Part shown: piece after piece, positions 10,778-22,489 of the stretch | Layout: each line of letters opens with the position of its first letter | How positions within the stretch are numbered: the stretch's first letter is position 1 | NCBI GenBank assembly: GCA_037974335.1 | Contig: CM075734.1 | Location: 26,004,000-26,067,999, forward strand | Source: Prionace glauca | Taxonomy: Eukaryota; Chordata; Chondrichthyes; Carcharhiniformes; Carcharhinidae | Reading direction: 5' to 3' | DNA length: 64,000 bases | The notes under the pieces: model-generated | Databases searched by the model: none | Told to the model about the DNA's origin: nothing | What the model saw: only the letters and a program-made list of their open reading frames with translations | Program-made: the position numbers and the translations under genes

Positions 10778-12325
10778 GTGATGTGGAGATGCCTGCATTG
10801 GACTGGGATAAACACAGTAAGAAGTCTCACAGCACCAGGTTAAAGTCCAACAGGTCTATTTGGTAGCAAAATCCACTAGCTTTCGGAGCTCTGCCCCTTC
10901 ATCAGGTGAGCGGGAGTTCTATTAACAAACAGGGCATATAAAGACACAAACTCAATTTACAAAATAATGATTGGAATGCGAGTTTTTACAAGTAATCAAG
11001 TCATATAGGTACAGACAATGTGAGTGGAGAGACCGTTAAGCACAGGTTAAAGAGATGTGTATTGTCTCCAGACAGGACACTAGTTAGATTTTGTAAGCCC
11101 AGGCAAGTTGTAATGGGGGTTACATGTAGTGTGACATGAACCCAAGATCCCAGTTGAGGCCGTCCACATGTGTGCAGAATTTGGCCATCAGTCTCTGCTT
11201 AGTGATTCTGCGCTGTCATGTGTCATGAAGGCCGCCTTGGAGAACGCTTACCCGAAATCAGAGGCTGAATGCCTGTGATCGCTGAAGTATTCCCCAACAG
11301 GGGGAGAATAGTTTTGCCTGATGATTGGCGAGTGGTGTTCATTCATCTGTTGTCGTAGCATCTGCATGTTTCCCCAATGTACCATGCTTCAGGACATCCT
11401 TTTCTACAGCATATCAGGTAGATAACGTTGGCCGAGTTGCAAGAATATGTACTGTGTACTTGGTGGATGGTGTTCTCACATGAGATGATGGCATCCGTGT
11501 CAATGATCCTGCACATCTTGGAGAGGTTGCTGTGGCAGGGTTGTGGGAGGTTGCAGTCACTTTTCTCCTGAAGGCTGGGTAGTGTGCTGCAGACAATGGT
11601 CTGTTTGAGGTTGTGCCATTGTTTGAAGGCAAGAAGTGGGAGTGTAGGGATGGCCTTGGCGATATGTTCATCTTCATCAATGGTATGTTAAAGGCTCCGG
11701 AGAAGATGTCGTGGCTTCTCTGCTCCAGGGAAGTACTGGACGACCAAAAATAAAGGTACTCTGTCCACGGTGTTCCGTGTTTGTCTTCTGAGATCGGTGC
11801 GGTCTTTCGCTGTGGCGCGATGAGTCGAGTGCCATAACCTGTTCTTATGAGGGCATCTTTCAGCGTCTGGAGGTGTCCGTTGCGATCCTCCTCTTCTGAG
11901 CAGATCCTGCAGATAGAGGGCTTGTCCATAGGGAATGGCTTTTTAACACGTTTAGGGTGGAAGCTGGAGAAATAGAGCATCGTGAGGTTAACCGTGGGCT
12001 TGCGGTACAGTGAAGCGCTGAGGTGACCGTCCATTGCCTGGGCTTGCAAAATCTCACTAACCGTCCTGTCTGGAGACAATACACATCTCTTTAACCTGTG
12101 CTTAATGCTCTCTCCACTCACATTGTCTGTATTTAAGACTTGATTATTTGTAAAGACTTGCATTCCAATCATTATTTTGTAAATTGAGTTTGTGTCTTTA
12201 TATGCCCTGTTTGTGAATAGAACTCCCACTCACCTGACAAAGGGGCAGCGATCCGAAAACTAGTGGATTTTGCTACCAAATAAACCTGTTGGACTTTAAC
12301 CTGGTGTTGTGAGACTTCTTATTGT
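10778..12325 (-). mobile_element. Penelope-like element with long inverted ends
   Basis: A 1.55-kb insertion flanked by a 9-bp target duplication GTGATATAG (10769-10777 and 12326-12334). On the minus strand the centre encodes the end of a Penelope reverse transcriptase (SLYRKPT, then a YFSSFHPKRVKK block near 11950) followed by a GIY-YIG endonuclease part (VIYLICC...WYIGET near 11380-11420). It is 5'-truncated. Both ends carry the same roughly 290-bp 3' sequence in inverted orientation: the left arm is about 10815-11106 and the right arm about 12034-12325. The left arm alone has the extra terminal GATGTGGAGATGCC. The reading frame is interrupted, so this copy is not active. Similarity between the arms is high, so it is fairly young. 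Confidence 0.85.
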
Positions 12326-12334
12326 GTGATATAG

Positions 12335-13230
12335 ATGACAGGGTGAGTGCTCATGAATCACTGTGTAGACGTACGTATGGGCCACCCAAGATGCACAAGA
12401 GTCATGACCCTTTATCCGTATTTTATCGATTACTGATTTTGCACAACATGTGCTGGCCAAATGGTTGGGTAATTTGTTACAACCAGTTTTGAGCATGTTT
12501 TCCCACATACACAGTGAAGAATTCCTTCACATTTGCAAAGACCACACAGGACTTGCAACGATAGCAACAATGCATCCCTATGCTTGTTTAACATTGCTAG
12601 CCTATTCAACAATCTTCTATTTAAGAATATTTGCACTATAGCACTGTATCATGGTGATCCAGACCCGCCATCATTACATGAATCAGTATTCATCAAACTT
12701 ATGAACTTTGCAGCTCAAGCAATTCAGTTCAGTTTTAACAACACAATGTATGCCCATGCAGATCATGTTGCTATGGGATCCTTTTAGGCCCATCTCTTGC
12801 AAACATCTTTATTAGATTTCACGAGGAACGTGCCTTTGATGGAATGACACCTAACTCCTATCCTTTGCATATTTATGATATGTGGATGACACATCTGCTA
12901 CATTGATATCTGCAGTTGCCTGTAATAATTTCCTTAGATGGCTTAATAATCTCCATTCTGCAAATTTTGCCTTGGAAATAGAGCTGTCACATGAGCTCCA
13001 TTTCTTTAATGTACTAATTGTGAAGTCTACCTGGGGGTTCTCTACCATGGTAGTTAACTGTCAGTGACTTTCAACTAATGCATTCTCTCTGGCAACACCT
13101 CTACTAATCAGAGTCCACCTGCAAACCAATAGCACACTCTTCTCATGCGGTACAAATTATTGTTCCCATTACATTTGGTACTCTTGCAAGTGCCCAGATG
13201 AGTACAAAACAAAAAACTTCAACAACTTTT
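12335..13230 (+). mobile_element. Penelope-like reverse transcriptase remnant, plus strand
   Basis: Decayed plus-strand coding shows the Penelope RT order: HADHVAMGS (for the usual DGVAMGS), then SLANIFI-like, FHEERAF, and a YVDDT-like site near 12885. Next come NNFLRWLNNLHSANFALEIE and LHFFNVLIVKSTW, matching the post-catalytic LHPSLKFTFE...LPFLDVLV region of the family. It is old and interrupted. The inverted-ended copy at 10778-12325 was probably inserted into or beside this element. Confidence 0.75.
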
Positions 13231-13534
13231 CCAGCAAAATCAGAATATTGGAACAACCATCAGAACAGTACAGAAAAATTTAAAGGTTAACTAATGAAGC
13301 CATATTTTTGGGAACTACATTCCATTCTTCAAAACGAAAATATATATATTGATGAGGGGACAGGAAAATGATGATAAAGAAAAATTAACAAAAGATCTCC
13401 CTGAAGTTTGCAAAGTATTAAATGGTTTAGATAAGGGGAATGCATAACAATATATGAAGGTTAGGCTTGCCAATAGAAAAACAGCTAAGGTGGAGTCAAG
13501 AGGGTTTAAAGTGATATATCGGGTAAGCTGGAAA

Positions 13535-13700
13535 TATATCACTATTCCTTCACTGTCACTGGATCAAAATCCTGGAACTCCCTCCCTAACAGTACAATAC
13601 CTACACCACATGGACTGCAGCAGTTAAGATGCAACTCAAGAACTATTAGGGACTGGCAATAAATGTTGCCCTAGCCAGCAAAAACCCACATCCCTTAAAT
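13535..13700 (+). repeat. interspersed repeat tail, plus
   Basis: Contains ATCAAAATCCTGGAACTCCC, CCACATGGACTGCAGCAGTT and GGGACTGGCAATAAATGTTG followed by CCTAGCCAGC. The same tail recurs at about 3690-3775 and, reversed, at 55118-55156. It looks like the 3' portion of a coding retroelement (SWNSLPN reading), but I cannot name the family. Confidence 0.6.
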
Positions 13701-13915
13701 GTTCTAAACACACTGGAAGGCTGAGCTTCAATGAGCTGACCAGCCTTTTCTCACCAACATTTTCTATCATAATTATCAAACTTTCTTTAAGGGAATCTGT
13801 CCTTTTTGGCCATCATGACAACTTATAAATACATCCAAGAATCTGGAATGATTATGAAATTTCACAGGCTTCAACACAATGCAACAGAATATGTTTAGCC
13901 ATGGCTGATTCTTAC

Positions 13916-14053
13916 CTCACCCTTTGACTTTATCAGCAAGTAGTTTGTCACCTTCCCAAAAGGTTCAGCCAGCTTGATCAGGTCACGATTCATGCATTTA
14001 CCTCGCTGCAACTCGCTAATGTGAACTACTCGGCCAGGTTCATCATTCAAGTT
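13916..14053 (-). CDS. MATR3: MATR3 exon: first half of RRM1
   Basis: 138 nt, 46 codons, phase 0 at both ends, between acceptor TACCTTAG and donor GTAAGA. It encodes NLNDEPGRVVHISELQRGKC and continues to LAEPFGKVTNYLLIKSKGE. RVVHIS is the RNP2 strand; human MATR3 reads RVVHIMDFQRGK and then LVEPFGVISNHLILNKINE. The RRM spans about residues 451-533 of the assembled protein. Confidence 0.97.
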
Positions 14054-14568
14054 CTAAGGTACAAGAAAGGATGAGCAGCAAAAGACATTTATTAAGCTTG
14101 ACTGCGTTGTAACATTAAATTACATACTGTTCCAAATCCACCATACTGACTAGATCAGGTAATGGCCTCTGGTTGCAAGGGTGTGCTCAGTCAATGTAGA
14201 ACTCCCAAGGTTCACTGTATGGTCACAGTGACAATTATTCCCCCCATCACTCAAATCCATACCTGCAATGTGCTGCTCAGGTCACACTGTGCTTCCGAAT
14301 GCAAAGTTTAAGCGACACAGTATTCTTCATGTGCAACATACTGGTCAGGCACACAGTGATTCCTGGGCATTGTTACAGTAAAAAGTGCATCCTGTCATAT
14401 CACAGACATACAGGAAGTAGATTTTTAATTATAAAGAGCAAAAGAATAAAATGGTACCAATATTTTCTATTTTATGCTCTTTCAATTTAATATTGAACAA
14501 AAATCATTACTCAGATATTGGAATTCTTCTGGTTTTGATCAATTTAATGTGGTAAGGGGTTGAGTACA

Positions 14569-14893
14569 GGGTTCACAGAATCCCTACAGTGCAGGAGGCT
14601 ATTTGGCCCATTGTGTAAGCACCAACAATAATCCACCCAGGCTCTATCCCCTTAACCCCACATATTTACCTTGCTAATACTCCTGCCACGAAGTGACAAT
14701 TTAGCATGGCCAATCCACCTAACCTGTGCATCTTTAGAATGTGGAAAGAAACCGGAGCACTTGGAGACAACCCACACAGACATAAGGAGAATGTGCAAAC
14801 TCCACAAAGACAGTCACCAGATGCTTAAATAAAACCTGGGTCATTGGTGCCACGAGACAACAGTGCTAACCACTTTGCCACCATGCCGCCCAT
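14569..14893 (-). repeat. tRNA-headed SINE, full length, minus
   Basis: On the minus strand this runs from a tRNA-like head (GGCGGCATGGTGGCAAAGTG, TTAGCACTGTTG) through the core GTTTGCACATTCTCC...GTGCTCCGGTTTC and GGTTAGGTGGATTGGCCATG to a tail CTCCTGCACTGTAGGGATTC. All parts are present, so it is near full length (about 325 bp). Confidence 0.85.
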
Positions 14894-15485
14894 TCTTCTT
14901 TAATATTTTGCTGATGTCCAAAGTTCATGGAAATGAAATTTGAAAATATATCCCCCTTGAAAAATAAATTCTTGGCATATTTTCTTTCTTTCTCCAAAAC
15001 CTTTTGAACAACATATATTAGTTATCAGTCCAAGGAAACTGGTGTTATCTAATGGTTTCCTGGTGTTGTTGAGAGATGTTACTTAAAATAATAGAATCCT
15101 TAACCAAATATAACCTTGACCTCAAAAACATGCAAATTGGGAAAATCTCAGCTATAAATATATCAAAAGGCTGAACAACGGGTATAGCAGTATTGATTGT
15201 AGCTACCTAGTTATACAATTATACATTAACTTAGACAAAACAGATATTTATCCACAGAAGTCGAATCATAATTTCCACATTTTTCACAAAGCATAAAGAA
15301 TGATCACTGTAAAATTATGTTACTAAATTCAGTATTCTTTGATGCATGCAAAAGTTATTTTGATTGGACACTAACTGCCACCCCACCATTCCAGGATCCT
15401 TCATATTGCAGGCACAAGTTTGTGGCGATAAGAGTATCAGAAAGCTGCATAGATCTCTATATTTATGTATGTTCTATATTTATGA

Positions 15486-17213
15486 TTTTTTGTTTCTGTC
15501 TTCACGGAGGAGGACGTGAATAATTTGCCGGGTGTTAGCGATGGAAAGGTGGTAGAAATGGAGGGTCTTAATGACATTACTATTACTAGAGAGGTGGTGC
15601 TCGACAGACTGGAGGGGCTGATTGTGGACAAGTCCCCAGGACCGGATGAAATGCATCCGAGGGTTCTGAAAGAAATGGCGGAGGTGATAGTGGATGCCTT
15701 GGTGGTTATTTTCCAGACGTCGCTGGATTCCGGGGAAGTGCCGGAAGATTGGAAAACGGCTAATGTTACGCCGTTGTTTAAGAAGGGTGCCAGGCAAAAG
15801 GCGGGGAATTATAGGCCGGTTAGTTTAACGTCTGTGGTAGGTAAAATGTTAGAATCCGTCAGTAAGGAGGAAATAGCGAGGCATCTTGAGGGGAATTGCT
15901 TGATAGGGCGGACGCAACACGGTTTCATTAAAGGGAAGTCGTGTCTGACAAATTTACTGGAGTTCCATGAGGATGTGTCTAGGGCAGTGGATAGAGGAGA
16001 GCTGGTGGATGTGGTGTTTCTGGATTTTCAGAAGGCGTTTGACAAGGTACCTCACAAGAGGTTATTGCAGAAGGTCAGGGGACATGGAGTTGGGGGTAGG
16101 GTGTTAGCGTGGATAGAGGATTGGTTGTCAAATAGGAGGCAGAGAGTGGGGGCCAATGGGTGCTATTCGGATTGGCGGTTGGTGACTAGTGGGGTGCCCC
16201 AGGGGTCGGTGCTGGGGCCTCAGCAATTTACCATTTATATAGATGATCTGGAGGAGGGAACCGAGTGCAGGGTGTCGAAATTTGCTGATGACACCAAGAT
16301 TGGGGGAAAGGCAAATTGTGCGGAGGGTGTGGAGAGTCTGCAGAAGGATCTAGATAGGCTGGGCGAATGGGCCAGGAAATGGCAAATGGAATTTAATGTT
16401 GGCAAGTGTGAGGTGGTCCACTTTGGTAGGAGGAATGGTAGGAAGGACTATTACTTACGTGGCGAAAAGCTGCAGCAGGCGACAGTGCAGAGGGACCTCG
16501 GGGTCCTTGTGCATGAGTCGCAAAAACCCAGCTTGCAGGTGCAGCAGGTGGTCAGGAAGGCGAATGGGATGCTGGCCTTCATAGCGAGGGGAATTGAATA
16601 TAAAAGTAGGGAGGTCTTGCTGCAGCTGTATAGGGCATTGGTAAGGCCGCAGCTGGAGTACTGTGTGCAGTTTTGGGCGCCGCACCTGCGCAAGGATATT
16701 TTGGCCCTGGAGGGAGTGCAGAGGAGGTTTACTAGGCTGATACCAGAGTTGAGGGGATTGAGCTATGAGGAGAGGCTGAATAAACTAGGCTTGTACTCGT
16801 TAGAGTTTAGAAGAATGAGGGGAGATCTCATTGAGACGTATAAGATGATGAATGGGATGGATAGGATAGAGGTGGAGAGACTCTTCCCGCTCAAAAAAGA
16901 CAGTAAGACTAGGGGGCACAGCCTCAAGATAAAGGGGAGGCGGTTTAGAACAGAGTTGAGGAGGAACTTCTTCACTCAAAGGGTGGTGAATCTCTGGAAT
17001 TCTCTGCCCGTTGAAGTGGTGGAGGCTGCCTCGCTAAATATTTTTAAGAAGCGGGTTGATGGGTTTTTGATAAGAGAAGGGATTAAGGGTTATGGGGAGA
17101 GGGCGGGAAGGTGGAACTGAGCCATGACAGATCAGCCATGATCTTATTGAATGGCGGGGCAGGCTCGAAGGGGTAGATGGCCTTCTCCTGCTCCTATTTC
17201 TTATGTTCTTATG
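15486..17213 (+). mobile_element. CR1-clade LINE, 5'-truncated, open reverse transcriptase
   Basis: One open frame runs from about 15486 to 17120 (543 codons; the first ATG is not needed because the copy is 5'-truncated). It starts in FFVSVFTEEDVNN, at the junction of endonuclease and RT. The RT blocks are complete: DKSPGPDEMHP, FLDFQKAFDKV, SGVPQGSVLGP and the catalytic FADD (residue 256 counted from 15516). The C-terminus has the CR1 signature LVRPQLEYCVQFWAPHL, YEERLNKLGLYSLEFRRMRG and NLWNSLPVEVVEA. A 3' UTR of about 90 bp ends in TTCTTATGTTCTTATG, the short octamer repeat typical of CR1. It has no endonuclease and therefore cannot move by itself. The intact RT frame shows a recent insertion. 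Family knowledge: CR1 elements insert by target-primed reverse transcription. Confidence 0.95.
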
Positions 17214-17544
17214 ATCAATCAGATACAGGAGAGTACTTGTGACTCACTGCTTGATCTTTCTTCATCTCATACACTGCTGAGCATTTCAGTCACAAATATA
17301 TTTCAAGATAGGGTGCTGATCACGTGGATAGCTACTGATATTCAGACCAGATCCAGCATGTTGATTATATCCAACACCACTGTAGTGGCCCCCACACCCA
17401 CCTCAGTACGTAGATTAACTAAAGGTACTGAAAATACAGCTATATCTCTCATCAAATCATTAACTAGCTTCTCTGAAACTAGATTCTATTCATAGCAATT
17501 AGTAACTTTCATTTAAGAATCTTACAAGAGAATGAAACACTAAC

Positions 17545-17618
17545 CATTCTAAGTGGCTTCTTTAGCCTCTGAACATTGTTCCCTTGCTGGTTATCCATAG
17601 GACCTTTGCGACTTGATG
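17545..17618 (-). CDS. MATR3: MATR3 74-nt exon before RRM1
   Basis: Acceptor TCTATTTTAG, donor GTTAGT. The exon enters with two bases completing an Ala codon (G|CA) and leaves in phase 0. It encodes SSRKGPMDNQQGNNVQRLKK then PLRM, a polar stretch that replaces human GNGNLQGPRHMQKGRVETS. It is the only reading that joins the GILGPPP exon to the RRM1 exon without a frame break. The sequence itself is not conserved enough for a firm call on its own. Confidence 0.8.
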
Positions 17619-20121
17619 CTAAAATAGAGAAAGAATTAAACAACGTCATTCCCAAAAGATTTCAAAATCAAGTATTTTGCAATCTTTTTCTCTTTGTCTT
17701 TTATTTTCACTTCCCAGAGAATGATTTTATTAAATATTGTGGTGCAATATCAACAGCTTGGCTGAAAATTATGGACAATCAAGAATTCGATTAATTTATC
17801 AAAGCTTTGAACTGTTATATAAAATTGACCTCAGAGGCACTAAATTATCAAGAGTCCAAAATACATTATAATAAAAGACTCAACAAAAATAGCTACATAA
17901 ACATGCAAGAAGAAGCACTATGAACCTGATAAAACTAGGAAGGCCATACCCTTCACATTATCTCCTGGCAGATTCACAGGGCATTCTCAAACACTTCATT
18001 GTGGTAAGTTTGCCTTTTTGGTTCAAAATAAGGAGCAGCCACCTCCTCCACCCTCACTTCACAGGAAGGGTAGATCTCCTATAGGGTACCCACCACCCCC
18101 GCCAAACCCAACAAATTATAAAGTTCTCCCTTATTTTAATAATTGAGTTGTCCATGCTGCTGAGTCACAGAAAGGCGACAGTTTAGTGTGATTTTTAATG
18201 AAGGCCTTCAACACTGACATCAGATTAAGTTACAGTATGTTCTATTGCAAGTTCACATACTAACTTGAGACAATCTCTGTGGGACTTCTCTGAACTAAAT
18301 GTGAGCTTTCATGCCAACTGAAGTTAACCAATCGCATTCTCAATTTCTGGATACGGATAAAGATTGGAGCAGATCCTTGGTCACTTGGCTTAATTTAGGT
18401 TTGCTCCAAAGGACATTTTTTTCATTGATATAAATTTTAATAGCTTATTTAGCTAACGGCTAACATTAACCCCATCCACAGGATCATCAGCTGAATATCT
18501 CTTAAAACTTTTTAGCATTGCCTTGACATTCTCCCTGTCAGGATATCTTAAAGTGATTTCAATTGATCAAAGTATCCCAGCATATCAGTAACATTTCAGC
18601 TAGAAAGAAATGCAGAGGAATGGGAAAATGCATGAACAAAGGAAACTCAAAGACAAGGAATGATTTATACCGAATTCAGGAGACAGGCACTGCTTAAATA
18701 AAGGGGCAGTTGCTAAGATACCACATACGAAAAAACTGCAAGCCGGCTTACTCATTCCAACTTTAAAAAAACCTCTAAACAGAGTTGAAGGTCAAAATAT
18801 GAGAAGCTGGTAAACAATTAAACATAGCCTTAGCAGTCTTGCACCTACACGTGTTGCGTACAGATGCCGTAAGTAGTAAAGTAGAACAGGACTCATTTTT
18901 CTTGAAGGACAGCACTGTGGTAACTGGAAGTCATCTATGAAAGTTAACAAGTCTGAGAAAGTAGGACTAGACTTTGTGGAAAGGTAAGCAGGTATTAATT
19001 ACTTACCATTCAATATAAACTGTAGAATAGTTACAGAAAATCAATATCGTTAATAGTCAACGTGTACTAAAACTTTGAATGTTTAAAAGCCACTCAGGCT
19101 CGAATCTGAGGAGAGATTATTGTTCTAGACTAACAACCCAAGTCCTGCATCCCAACAATCTTCCATTGTGAGTTTCTGAGGGAACAACTCAAAACATAGC
19201 CAAGAGGAGGAGGATCATTCGACAGTTTTCTACACATCCTCAAATCTGGATTAATGGTTTAAAATAAAATTAACCTAAAGTGCTTGCTAACAAATTCTGA
19301 AAATCTTGAGTATTTCCGCAAGTTTAGCTTCTTATGCTATGGGCCTGTTTCACCCGTCACAAGACTCTGATCAGATATATATTAGTATTATTGAGCAAGC
19401 TACTGTCAACTAGCTGGCAGATACATCTACACTGTCCAGTATGGCATTTTTGCTACTTGCCACTTAAGCCTGAGGTTGGATTATAATTGGAGATTGGTTA
19501 CCTCATCCAGTCAAGACTGAACAGGCACAGAGGTTGATGCAGTGATTTGGACAATCAAAGACAGGGAACATATATATATATATATGTGTTGTTGCTTACC
19601 TGCGAGCAATTTAGACAATCAAAGATGGGGAATATATACACATATGTGTTGCTGCTTACCTGCAAGCAATATGTCAAGAAATAGCAACAATATGATAATA
19701 TTGTACTCTGCAAATTAAAACTCGCTCACCTGTGTTCAGGCAACGCAACCGTATCCTTGTGTTGAAGTTAATCCAGAGATCTTCCAGATGTCTTAGATGA
19801 CTAATCTGGGTCCTGATTCTCAAACTGCACTGATGTGACAATTTGCACCATGCCTGTGCCAACCTGCGCTGGGGGAAATACCATGGGTTGTCCCCCGAAG
19901 GAGCCTCATGGGTTGGAAGAGGAGGGGTTGAATTATTTACATGTAGTGGTGGGTGGGAGGGGACATGGGAGCTGAGAATGCCAGTGATGGCTGTGTGGAT
20001 GGGGGGAAAAGGGCCAGATTTTGAGAGGGGAAGTAGGGTGCCAGCACTGACTGTTGGAAGGGGTGGGGGGATGGAGGCATTTACCACAGATAATCCACTT
20101 ATGTGGACAAATCTTTGATCA
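17619..20121 (-). other. MATR3 intron stretch, mostly unassigned
   Basis: AT-rich intron with no recognised exon or full transposon. It holds the small tandem duplication at 19547-19669. Confidence 0.6.
19547..19669. repeat. two-copy tandem duplication, about 60 bp unit
   Basis: Two adjacent copies of GACAATCAAAGAYRGGGAAY, then a TA/CA-rich stretch, TATGTGTTG, and TGCTTACCTGCRAGCAAT. The copies differ by several substitutions and by the length of the TA run. Confidence 0.85.
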
Positions 20122-20308
20122 CTAATAGGCAATTTAGGAAGGCCAATCCACTGAACCTGTATATCTTTGGACCGTGGGAGAAAATCAGAATACCCAGAGG
20201 AAACCCCACACAGATACCAGGGAGAACATGCAAACTCCACGGTCACCTAAGGCCAGGGTTGAACCCTGGTGCTGTGCAGCAGCAGTGCGAATCACTCTGC
20301 CACCCTCA
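20122..20308 (-). repeat. tRNA-headed SINE, 3'-truncated, minus
   Basis: On the minus strand it has a head (GGGTGGCAGAGTGATTCGCA, B box GGGTTCAACCC) and the core through GTTTGCATGTTCTCC to a diverged GGATTGGCC. The usual tail is missing. It lies 0.5 kb from the GILGPPP exon. Confidence 0.8.
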
Positions 20309-20835
20309 TTCAAGGGCGTGAAAGTTTATGATTGCCAAAGATCATCTTTCACTGCTGAAGAAATGACAGTATTAATGCTCTGACATGTTCTCCCTTCAAA
20401 CATCCTAAAGAGGTTGTCACAGAGATTTGTCATATGCAACTTTACCCTTAATTTTATTTTATTTTTCTGTTTTGCGAATTCTTAACATATTGGATTGTAT
20501 TCAACATTTGCTTTCTGTCCAATTATTATTACAATACCTGTGCGTTGTATCAATGGTCTGATATTAGTACTTTATGTATGATTCAGCACATTTTAAATCT
20601 GAACACAAAGCACAATTTTAATCAAAATAGGTAATCCTAACAGCATTTAATAGTTGTATTTGTTTACTTACACAGTCACACTGCGGACTGCAATGCAAAT
20701 TAAGATTCCAGCCACAGATTAATTACTTAGAGACCACAAAACACATTAGTTTTCAACACTGAGCACAATGCTGAAAAATTACACTCTCCCCATTAACTTT
20801 AAAATGTAATAAAACAATTGATGGATAATCATTAC

Positions 20836-20945
20836 CCCCATGGGATTCCATTCCTCTGTTGCCAGATGCAAGAAAGGATCCAGATGGTGGAGGACCCAGG
20901 ATACCTGGAGCCAGGTTGGTTGACTGTAAAACCAGCGGATCGGCC
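20836..20945 (-). CDS. MATR3: MATR3 exon with PTB-interaction motif GILGPPP
   Basis: 110 nt between acceptor CTTCCAG and donor GTAATG. One base enters (completing AT|G, Met) and one base leaves. It encodes [20 protein letters not shown] and then SGSFLASGNRGMESHG. Human MATR3 has [20 protein letters not shown] at this place. GILGPPP is the known PRI motif by which MATR3 binds RRM2 of PTBP1, so partner binding for co-repression of exons is probably kept in this species. The match is strong, and the phases fit both neighbours exactly. Confidence 0.95.
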
Positions 20946-22450
20946 CTGGAAGCAAGGAAGAAACTTCAAGCAAAGTTCAGACACACACCAGAAATTATGA
21001 CGAATAAGCAAAGTGGTTTCATAACATTAATTCAAAGGCGAAAATAATTGATTGAAACTAAAAGTGTTTCATATCTGTTACCTGTATGCAATGTATGAAT
21101 TTTTAAATTGGTTACATTGAAACAAGATGGAGCGATGACAGTGGCTCAAAAGGATGGTTAAGGAAGGTGTCATAAAGCAATTCAGCTATCTTCTTGTGCA
21201 AAATAAAAGGACCAAGAGCCACTGATTGCAGGCAGCAATAATTATGGACTCAAATGTATTATTATGGTCAATAAATTTTGGAAATAGTGCCTTGTCTAAG
21301 CTTTGACAGGAATCCACTCCTTGAAAATTCTCCAAACAGAATTAAAAGTAATTTTATAAAGCACTCAAGTGTTGATAGGCAAAGTTTTATCGATTTCGAA
21401 TTTTAGAGTATGAGCATGTCCATGAGCGTCAATTACACAGAAAATACAATACACATAAATGTGCAAATAAGTGCAAACTTTCATAGGTTAAACTACTTAT
21501 AGTTACTGCTGTTAAAAAGCCATTTGGCATTATGCAATCTAACATTCCCATTCTTTTAAATTGTACAAAAGGAACTGTTCATAATAAATGTTAATCACAC
21601 CAAATAACAAAACCTGCTTAATATAGTGAGTTATGTGTCATTTCTGAAATAACCTTCTACATATTAATCCATGAGGTCATGAGTACATGTGCAAAAGTGG
21701 ATGTATTTTCCTTAGGCTTTGTTTCATTGTTGAGCTCTGTCCTATCAAGGAGTTTATGGCCCTATTGCAAAACAAAACATTTGTTCATTGTCGCTAGCTT
21801 CAAATCATTTGATTACGATTAATTTTATTGCTTTGATAAATATTACTTGATGAGAGGCTTTCTCCAAACATTGCAAAAACAAAAGATTGCATTTTCTGTC
21901 ATAAACAGAACACTGTGCAAATTTCCTCACAATGGTCCCTGTTGAATACAAATGATAGACAGAAAACACAATAGGTTCCTTGGACGTTGGTCCAGAGTAA
22001 TTTGTCTAACAGCAAATATTGGATATGCAAGGGATCAAAATGTGAAATAGGGCTAATGAAACTTGCATCCAGGATATTAAGGTAACGAAATACTTATATT
22101 TCACACCCCACTTAAACCATGGAACATCAAACTCTCTAATGCTCAGAAAAAGTGCCATCACCAACAGTGCATAAGACGTCATCCCAGCCATCATGTTTGT
22201 ATTGATGGCATGGCTTGATAATATTGAGCCTTCGAAATTCTCTCAATACTACCTGGAAATAAATATCTTTGAACCCAATTATAGCACATTAATTTATTTA
22301 ATTATACCTTACAGATTATGAAGGCTCACAATATATAACACAGGACCTAGGAAAGTCAGAAAGCACCTTTCCCACAGTACCTTCAAGAAAACAAAGTTAC
22401 GAAAACAAATATTCAATCAACATTTGTCTATGCATGGCGTGAACACTTAC
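20946..22450 (-). other. MATR3 intron, no recognised repeat
   Basis: 1.5 kb of AT-rich sequence. No transposon or exon was recognised. Confidence 0.6.
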
Positions 22451-22489
22451 ATTTGGGGTGGGAAGGCATCTGGGTTCCATTCTGGATAT
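22451..22489 (-). CDS. MATR3: MATR3 39-nt micro-exon (YPEWNPD)
   Basis: Acceptor CATATCTAG, donor GTAAGT. One base enters and completes Ile (AT|A); two bases leave. It encodes YPEWNPDAFPPQ. Human MATR3 has IYPEWNPDNDTG right after the first zinc finger. The exon is identified by this exact motif, a perfect donor and consistent phase on both sides. Short exons of this kind are easily missed in gene prediction. Confidence 0.95.

Noticed and set aside
11414-12229. 271-codon minus-strand open frame
   Set aside because: It crosses the right arm and the coding part of the Penelope element, and only its first third follows the real RT frame. The GIY-YIG part is in another frame. It is not a gene.
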